DNA from: an uncultured Christensenellaceae bacterium
Lineage (GTDB): Bacteria > Bacillota > Clostridia > Christensenellales > UMGS416
Reading direction: 5' to 3'
Length of the DNA: 64,000 nucleotides
Assembly: GCA_944376795.1 (NCBI GenBank)
Contig: CALWDW010000039.1
Span: 1 to 64,000, forward strand
Below are positions 59,482 through 64,000 of the stretch, piece after piece. A program made the translations under genes and the position numbers. The notes under the pieces are model-generated. The model was not told the origin of the DNA. It did not search any database and was given only the letters and a program-made list of their open reading frames with translations. The first letter of the stretch is position 1. Each line of letters starts with the position of its first letter.

Positions 59482-59523
59482 CTGCGAAAGGCCGCTGTTA
59501 CAGGACCTTTCGCAGCTTTTATT
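59482..59523 (+). terminator. Terminator after the zinc-ribbon gene
   Basis: CTGCGAAAGG (59482-59491) pairs with CCTTTCGCAG (59506-59515), then CTTTTATT. Confidence 0.88.
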
Positions 59524-59678
59524 ATGGAGCTTCATGGCGTGCTCTTCGCCGCGCAAAAGGCGAGGAGCATGATGAACCTGCGTCCCTTCCCGCCGCCGGC
59601 CAAACCGGGGATACTTGTTAGCCGCATGAGGGAAATTGCGCGGCGGTATGCGGGGATGCTATCCGGCGGAGAAAGAAG

Positions 59679-60431
59679 CTAGCCGTAGATCCGCCGCGCC
59701 TCCCGCAGGCTTTCCTCGGGATCCATCAAGGGAGTGTATTCTAGTCCACAGGCCCCGGTATAGCCTGCCTTGTCGATGGCGGCGAAGATAACCTTGTAGT
59801 CGTTTTCGCCGTATTGCAGCTCATGCCGTCCGGGATGACCTGCCGAATGCAGGTGGGCGATGCAGTCCAGGTTTTGGGTCACATTGGGGATAATATTCCC
59901 TTCCATCACCTGCTGGTGGTAGATGTCGTATACAACCTTGACCAGGGGATGATCCACTTCCCGGATGATGGCGAAGCCCTCCACCGCCGACCAGAGGTAG
60001 TAGCCGGGATGATTGACCAGAGTATTTAGGGGCTCGATCATGATGGTGACACCACTGTCCTCCAGAATGGGACGGGCCTCCCGCAGGGCGGCGACAATGC
60101 TGTCGTGCTGGGCGGCACGGGGTTCGCCGGTGTCGGCGCCTACCTGGGTGATCAGACGCTTAACCCCAAGCTTTTGGGCAAAATCGCAGCTTTCCTTCAG
60201 GCCTGCCAGCCACTGGGGACGCATGGCAGGGTTGGTCATATTGAACTCCGTGGTGCACATGCTGAGCAGCTCGACCCCGGTTTCCTGGCAGGCGCGGGAT
60301 ACGGCTTCGGCATCCAGGCCCTTCCAATTGTAGGTCTCGGCTGCGTCATAGCCCAGGGCCTTCACCCGGCGGATAGCCTCGGGGAAGTCGAGCTTTCCAA
60401 AGAAGCAGGGAATGGGAACGCAAAGACGCAT
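59679..60431 (-). CDS. Hydroxypyruvate isomerase-like (Hyi/OtnI) sugar isomerase
   Basis: A 250-aa TIM-barrel isomerase. MIEPLNTLVNHPGYYL (metal Glu), VKVVYDIYHQQVMEGNII (Asp), CIAHLHSAGHPGRHEL, YGENDYKVIFAAI and GLEYTPL (Glu) match the hydroxypyruvate isomerase/2-oxo-tetronate isomerase group better than the generic isomerase/epimerase proteins elsewhere in the window. It is the last gene of a minus-strand run. The preceding oxidoreductase gene ends 11 bases before its start. The likely substrate is a short 2-oxo-sugar acid or hydroxypyruvate; this is inferred from family. Confidence 0.85.
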   Translation of the reverse strand: MRLCVPIPCFFGKLDFPEAIRRVKALGYDAAETYNWKGLDAEAVSRACQETGVELLSMCTTEFNMTNPAMRPQWLAGLKESCDFAQKLGVKRLITQVGADTGEPRAAQHDSIVAALREARPILEDSGVTIMIEPLNTLVNHPGYYLWSAVEGFAIIREVDHPLVKVVYDIYHQQVMEGNIIPNVTQNLDCIAHLHSAGHPGRHELQYGENDYKVIFAAIDKAGYTGACGLEYTPLMDPEESLREARRIYG

Positions 60432-60442
60432 GATACTGCCTC

Positions 60443-61447
60443 CTATTTGTCAAAGTAGATGACCTGCCCGGATTCCATAGAAGCGTTGGCGGCAAAGCCA
60501 AGCTCCAGAGACTTCAGGGCATCAGGGTAGGGCGAGCGGATGCCGGAGGGATCTCCGGTTTCCACGGCGTGGACAAAGGCTTTGTCCAACAGCAGGGTCT
60601 GGTCCACCTGGCGGTTGATGTCTCGGGTTTCTGCTGCGGTACGCAGGATTAGATTGTTGCGGAGTCGGTAATCGATCACCATGTCGTTGAGGGTGATGAC
60701 TAGGCCGCAATTGGGGCGCACGGTGGTGGAATAGCACCCACTGACCAAGGTGGCGGTGACATTGTGCGGGAAACGGATGACGGCGGTGGAGTGGTCATCG
60801 GTGTCGTAGGAGGGATCGGCATCCACGCCCGCCTGGATCATGCCGGTGGAGCAGGTGGCGTAAACCGAAAGAGCCTCTCCATATAGATAGCGCAGTCCAT
60901 CCAGTAGGTGGATATTCTGCTCCACCAACTGCCCGCCGCAGGTGGACTTCTTCTGCCACCACCATACGCCAGGGATGCCGCCAATCCAAGCGCCGTAGAC
61001 CAAGCCGCCTGCCTTATGGCGGGGGAGCTCAGCCTTGATGATATCCATGAGGTCAAGATAGCGATCCTGGAATCCGACGGCGGTAATGAGCCCGGTTTCG
61101 GTAACGCGGCGGGCGATTTCCCGGGCCTGGTCCAGGTCCAAGGTCATGGGCTTTTCCACCAGGAAGGGAATTCCCATGTCGATGGCTCGGGTCTCGGTAT
61201 CGGTATGGGCGGTGGGTTCGATGGAGATGATCACCGCGTCCAGGGTATCGCGGCTTTCATGGTCGTACAGCTCGGTGTGGTCGCGATAGATCCGTGTGCA
61301 GCCAAACTGCTTGGCGGCCTCCAGACGGCGCTCTTCTACAGGATCGGCCACGGCCACGACCTGGACATTATCCATTTGCTGAAAGGAATTGCGGTGGGCT
61401 TGGGAACGGCCGCCACAGCCAATGAGGCCGATACGAACTTTTTTCAA
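60443..61447 (-). CDS. Gfo/Idh/MocA-family oxidoreductase
   Basis: A 334-aa oxidoreductase. The Rossmann fold is VRIGLIGCGGRSQAHRNSF. The catalytic lysine lies in LVEKPMTLDLDQA, and EQNIHLLDGLRYLYG carries the active-site histidine. GIPGVWWWQKKSTCGG is an aromatic substrate-site stretch. The start is TTG at 61447 after AAAGGAGTG; the in-frame ATG further upstream lies across the promoter and operator. It is co-transcribed with the Hyi-like gene. Two interleaved dyads just upstream suggest control by a dedicated regulator. Confidence 0.86.
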   Translation of the reverse strand: MKKVRIGLIGCGGRSQAHRNSFQQMDNVQVVAVADPVEERRLEAAKQFGCTRIYRDHTELYDHESRDTLDAVIISIEPTAHTDTETRAIDMGIPFLVEKPMTLDLDQAREIARRVTETGLITAVGFQDRYLDLMDIIKAELPRHKAGGLVYGAWIGGIPGVWWWQKKSTCGGQLVEQNIHLLDGLRYLYGEALSVYATCSTGMIQAGVDADPSYDTDDHSTAVIRFPHNVTATLVSGCYSTTVRPNCGLVITLNDMVIDYRLRNNLILRTAAETRDINRQVDQTLLLDKAFVHAVETGDPSGIRSPYPDALKSLELGFAANASMESGQVIYFDK

Positions 61448-61472
61448 GAAGATCACTCCTTTCGATTTCCGG

Positions 61473-61492
61473 TGCAGAATGCTCTGCATTCT
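61473..61492 (-). promoter_or_regulatory. Interleaved inverted repeats (putative operator)
   Basis: TGCAGA-ATGC-TCTGCA (61473-61488) and AGAATGC-TCT-GCATTCT (61476-61492) are both perfect and overlap. They lie between the -10 box and the start of the oxidoreductase gene, where a repressor would block transcription. Confidence 0.6.
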
Positions 61493-61498
61493 ATGGAT

Positions 61499-61527
61499 AT
61501 TATAGGGCAATGGGTTTGTGGTGTCTG
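61499..61527 (-). promoter_or_regulatory. Promoter of the oxidoreductase-isomerase pair
   Basis: On the minus strand CAGACA (61527-61522), a 17-bp spacer and TATAAT (61504-61499). Confidence 0.65.
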
Positions 61528-61914
61528 TCTACGATATTGTCCATTGGTATGGAGTTTGTTGCGGGAAAAGGCGCCCCTCCCGGGGGAACGGGAGCAGAGA
61601 GCGTTGAGAAAGGTAAGCTGCGGAAAACCATGCTCCAAAGTTTTTTACCGCCTTTTGCAAAAGATGGTGGGAGTAAGCCCTCTTTGCCCGCCGCAGAGGG
61701 GGAAAATCCTCTGTCATCCCAAAACGCAGAAGGGACGTCTAATGTCTCTATGGGATGTGAACGGCGGGGAGCCCTTGCCGGTAGGCCTCGCTGCGGCCGA
61801 GCCACGTAAGCTTTCTTTTCCTGTGTATGGAGGCCATTTGTCTAGAGCTTTTTTCGACAACCTCAAGCGCCCCTTCCCAGGGAAGAGGCGCTTGGAGTTA
61901 TGAGCTATGTGAGA
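61528..61914. other. Non-coding gap between the two parts of the minus-strand sugar cluster
   Basis: No credible gene is seen. Small hairpins are present (CTCCC...GGGAG near 61577). A longer one at about 61864-61894 (CAAGCGCC...GGCGCTTG, with inner CTTCCC/GGGAAG) lies just past the stop of the fucose-isomerase-like gene; it lacks a T-run, so terminator activity is uncertain. Confidence 0.5.
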
Positions 61915-63312
61915 TCAATCGCGGCCCAACGACAGGTGGAACTTCTCTACGGCATCGCTGCGCACGCCCTTCATATAGCGGCAGGCTTCATGTAGTACTC
62001 GGGAGACATCGCCATAGACGCCGGCCACATGGTGGATGTAGGGACCGAAGACGATCTTTTCCTCCCATTCCTCCCAGTCCTTGACCTTCAGCCAGAGAGA
62101 GTTGCCGGTCTTGGCGGGTCCGTCCACCGAGTCACCCTCTCCAGAAAAGAGGGAATACTGTCCATGCATGGCGTCAAAGCGGGCGATGGTGACATGGCCC
62201 TTCTTCAGGCGGTACTGTGCCTGTCCGGAGGGACGCAGATCGGCCACAGCATCGGGATCCTTCAGCTTGTAGGGGAAGGGGCCGCAGTGCCAGAGCAGCT
62301 CGGCATTGTCGTCTTCGGGATCGCGGATAGTCAGGTCGGCAAAGAGGATGGGTTCCCGGCCGAAGGTAGCGGCTCGCAGGAGCACCGAGGAAACCGCACC
62401 CAGGGTATCGGTTTCGCAGGCAGTGGGCAGGCCTTCATTATTCAGGGCGCCGATCACTTGGCAAGGGGTTACCCGGAAGTGGGCGGGGAACAGGGTCCAG
62501 CATTCCAGGGAGACGGCATTGCAGTTGTATTTCTTGGCCATGCGGCGGATGGCGACGCGCATAGCGGCCAGCTTTTCCAGGGTATCCTCGGGCGCCATGG
62601 GGTTGACGAACTGGGTGTGCAGCTCATCCAGAGCGGTCTGCCACTCTTCGTCCTTGGTATCCAGCACGTCCTGGGTCTGCTTGATGACGCTGTAGCTGGT
62701 CTCGGTGACGATCTCAATGCCGAAGCGGGTCATCAGCTCGTCTTCGTTGTAAATGACGCTGAAGAAGGGCTTAGGACGGGAGCCAACCTGCAGAATGCGC
62801 AGGTGACGGAAGGCGCGTACTACGTTGGCTGTGGCGCAGAATTCCAGGTAGCCCTTGCGGAACATCTCGCTGTCCACGTAGGAGTTGATGATGTAGCTGA
62901 ACTCCACGTCATAGCGCTGGAGTACCTTGGAGGTGGCCAGGGTGCCGCACTGGGTATCGCGGCCCATGTACGCACCGGGGATGGGGGCATCGTCACGATT
63001 ACCCCAGAGAAGCACGGGTAGGTCAAAGCGACTGGTCAGGCGACCTACCACCTCTTCACAACCAAAGTCGCAGTGGGGGACAAAGATGGCGTCCACCTTT
63101 TCGGCGCGGAGCTTTTCCTCAGCGGCATCCAACTGAGGGCTGTCGTAGAGAATGCCGTTGTCCAGGACGCCCTCCATATTGACGAGGCGGACCTCCGGCG
63201 GGGTGATTTCCGCCAGTTTGGCCAGGATCAGTTCCTTCTGCTCTACGGCTACCTGCATGTTGGTGCCGGTGCGCTTGATGGGGACAACGCCCAGAGTCAA
63301 TTCATAAGCCAT
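61915..63312 (-). CDS. L-fucose/L-arabinose isomerase-like protein
   Basis: A 465-aa protein of the fucose/arabinose isomerase-like fold. It begins LTLGVVPIKRTGTNMQVAVE, then has DAIFVPHCDFGCEEVVGRL, LPVLLWGNRDDAPIP, AVSLECWTLFP, PTACETDTLGAVSSVLL and a C-terminal HVTIARFDAMHGQYSLFSGE. Pfam-type fucose isomerase proteins use Glu, Asp and His as Mn ligands; matching candidates are the Glu in SLECW, the Asp/Glu in CETD and the late His. The exact sugar is unknown. GGAG precedes the ATG. It follows the class II aldolase gene by 36 bases, so isomerase then aldolase would cleave a sugar phosphate. Confidence 0.82.
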   Translation of the reverse strand: MAYELTLGVVPIKRTGTNMQVAVEQKELILAKLAEITPPEVRLVNMEGVLDNGILYDSPQLDAAEEKLRAEKVDAIFVPHCDFGCEEVVGRLTSRFDLPVLLWGNRDDAPIPGAYMGRDTQCGTLATSKVLQRYDVEFSYIINSYVDSEMFRKGYLEFCATANVVRAFRHLRILQVGSRPKPFFSVIYNEDELMTRFGIEIVTETSYSVIKQTQDVLDTKDEEWQTALDELHTQFVNPMAPEDTLEKLAAMRVAIRRMAKKYNCNAVSLECWTLFPAHFRVTPCQVIGALNNEGLPTACETDTLGAVSSVLLRAATFGREPILFADLTIRDPEDDNAELLWHCGPFPYKLKDPDAVADLRPSGQAQYRLKKGHVTIARFDAMHGQYSLFSGEGDSVDGPAKTGNSLWLKVKDWEEWEEKIVFGPYIHHVAGVYGDVSRVLHEACRYMKGVRSDAVEKFHLSLGRD

Positions 63313-63348
63313 GGTGATACTCCTTCTGTCAGTGGATTGCGGCGCGGG

Positions 63349-64000
63349 TTAGAAGGCCTTGACGCCGTTGGGATTCAGGATGTGGATGCGGTGGCGCATA
63401 ATTTCCAGGGCGGCGGGCTTGATCCGGCTCAGAATGGGAAGAAGCCCGCTGACTTCCTGGCTTTGTTCCTTGACGGCGTCACCCATGCGCTTATTGACCT
63501 CGGTGAAGAGGTTAAACTTGCTCATGCCGCACTGGACGCATTCCGAGAACTGATCATCGGGCGTCCCGCTGCCGCCGTGAAGCACCAGGGGAACGTCTAC
63601 AGCCGCGCGGATGGCACGCAGCCGCGCAAAGTCAAACTGCGGCGTTGCGATATATTGTCCGTGGCCGTTACCGATGGCGATGGCCAGGGAGTCACATCCG
63701 GTGGCCTCGATAAACTGGGCGGCAACCTGGGGGTCGGTAAACTTATCTGTATTTTGGAAATCATCCAGATTACTTCCCGAACCCACGTGTCCCAGTTCGG
63801 CCTCCACAACGATGCCCATGGTGTGAGCGACCTTCACAACCTCCCGGGTAAGGGCGACATTTTCTTCATAGGGCAGGGAGGAGCCATCCACCATCACCGA
63901 AGGGAAGTAGGGCATGAACTTCACGGCTACCTCCCAGGAGGGGGAATGGTCCAGGTGCAGGGCCACAGGGACCTTCGTTTGGGCGGCCATGGCCTCGGTA
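63349..64000 (-). CDS. Class II fructose-bisphosphate/tagatose-type aldolase, 5' end outside window
   Basis: The frame is open to the right edge, so the N-terminus is missing; an internal ATG lies at 63990. The visible ~216 residues carry class II aldolase motifs: VALHLDHSPSWE (zinc His and catalytic Asp), VMVDGSSLPYEEN, VVEAELGHVGS (Glu), LAIAIGNGHGQY (His), LVLHGGSGTPD (His) and SKFNLFTEVN. These fit FbaA/GatY/KbaY-type enzymes cleaving ketose (bis)phosphates to dihydroxyacetone phosphate and an aldehyde. It is first of the visible minus-strand genes and precedes the isomerase-like gene by 36 bases. Confidence 0.92.
   Translation of the reverse strand, partial: TEAMAAQTKVPVALHLDHSPSWEVAVKFMPYFPSVMVDGSSLPYEENVALTREVVKVAHTMGIVVEAELGHVGSGSNLDDFQNTDKFTDPQVAAQFIEATGCDSLAIAIGNGHGQYIATPQFDFARLRAIRAAVDVPLVLHGGSGTPDDQFSECVQCGMSKFNLFTEVNKRMGDAVKEQSQEVSGLLPILSRIKPAALEIMRHRIHILNPNGVKAF

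Noticed and set aside
59571..59682. Possible 37-aa small gene with GAGGAG ahead of an ATG
   Set aside because: Arg/Pro-rich, no recognisable motif, overlaps the 3' end of the Hyi-like gene and follows a terminator without a promoter.

Overview
The window is about 60% GC, apart from the first ~345 bases, and reads as chromosomal DNA of an anaerobic, probably gut-associated Bacillota (class Clostridia). The grounds are an asparagine T-box, PadR and TipAS-type MerR regulators, a glycyl-radical-enzyme activase, short operons with strong AGGAGG ribosome-binding sites, near-consensus TTGACA/TATAAT promoters, frequent TTG/GTG starts, and many glycan-catabolism genes. Species cannot be named from sequence alone. 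No tRNA, rRNA, CRISPR array, prophage or complete insertion sequence was seen.

Layout. 1-5100: an AT-rich truncated GNAT gene; asnB (-) with a complete Asn T-box leader; an ATC-hydrolase-family gene (-); galK (+); the decayed remains of an amidohydrolase gene. 5090-11960: a housekeeping run with tsaE-tsaB-rimI (tRNA t6A/ribosome modification), an alpha/beta hydrolase, a membrane-anchored MurF-type ligase, a D-Ala-D-Ala ligase and isocitrate dehydrogenase. 12016-15141: a large GH2 beta-galactosidase. 15619-20067 (-): Fe/Mn superoxide dismutase, an AEC-family carrier, two PP2C phosphatases and a TIM-barrel amidohydrolase. 20493-26886: the full F1Fo ATP synthase operon, with a delta subunit cut down to its C-terminal domain. 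27123-31547: a type IIA topoisomerase pair.

31591-48832: sugar genes (isomerase/epimerase plus Gfo/Idh/MocA oxidoreductase, ribulokinase, a second isomerase, and IclR-KDPG aldolase-KDG kinase) interleaved with a TipAS MerR regulator, a four-gene ABC export system (lipoprotein adaptor, 949-aa permease, two ATPases, one with an AbrB-like tail), a tiny cysteine-rich repeat protein behind a sigma-K-like promoter, a uracil-DNA-glycosylase-like protein without Fe-S cysteines, and a secreted triple peptidoglycan-binding-domain protein.

49067-64000: two GNATs, an orphan glycyl-radical activase, a P-loop kinase-like gene divergent from a PadR-DUF2812 pair, a GH35 beta-galactosidase/M29 aminopeptidase/oxidoreductase run, GAPDH, a zinc-ribbon membrane protein, and a minus-strand catabolic cluster (class II aldolase, fucose-isomerase-like, Gfo/Idh/MocA oxidoreductase, hydroxypyruvate-isomerase-like) that runs off the right edge.

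Taken together, the sugar genes would release galactose from beta-galactosides (GH2, GH35), phosphorylate it (galK), and pass ribulose, 2-keto-3-deoxygluconate and uncommon or oxidised sugars into lower glycolysis, where GAPDH also sits. I did not find one spectacular new system. The observations most worth following are the ABC ATPase-AbrB fusion, the Cys-rich tandem-repeat protein with its late-sporulation-type promoter, the minimal ATP synthase delta subunit, and the repeated pairing of Gfo/Idh/MocA oxidoreductases with isomerase/epimerase-fold proteins.
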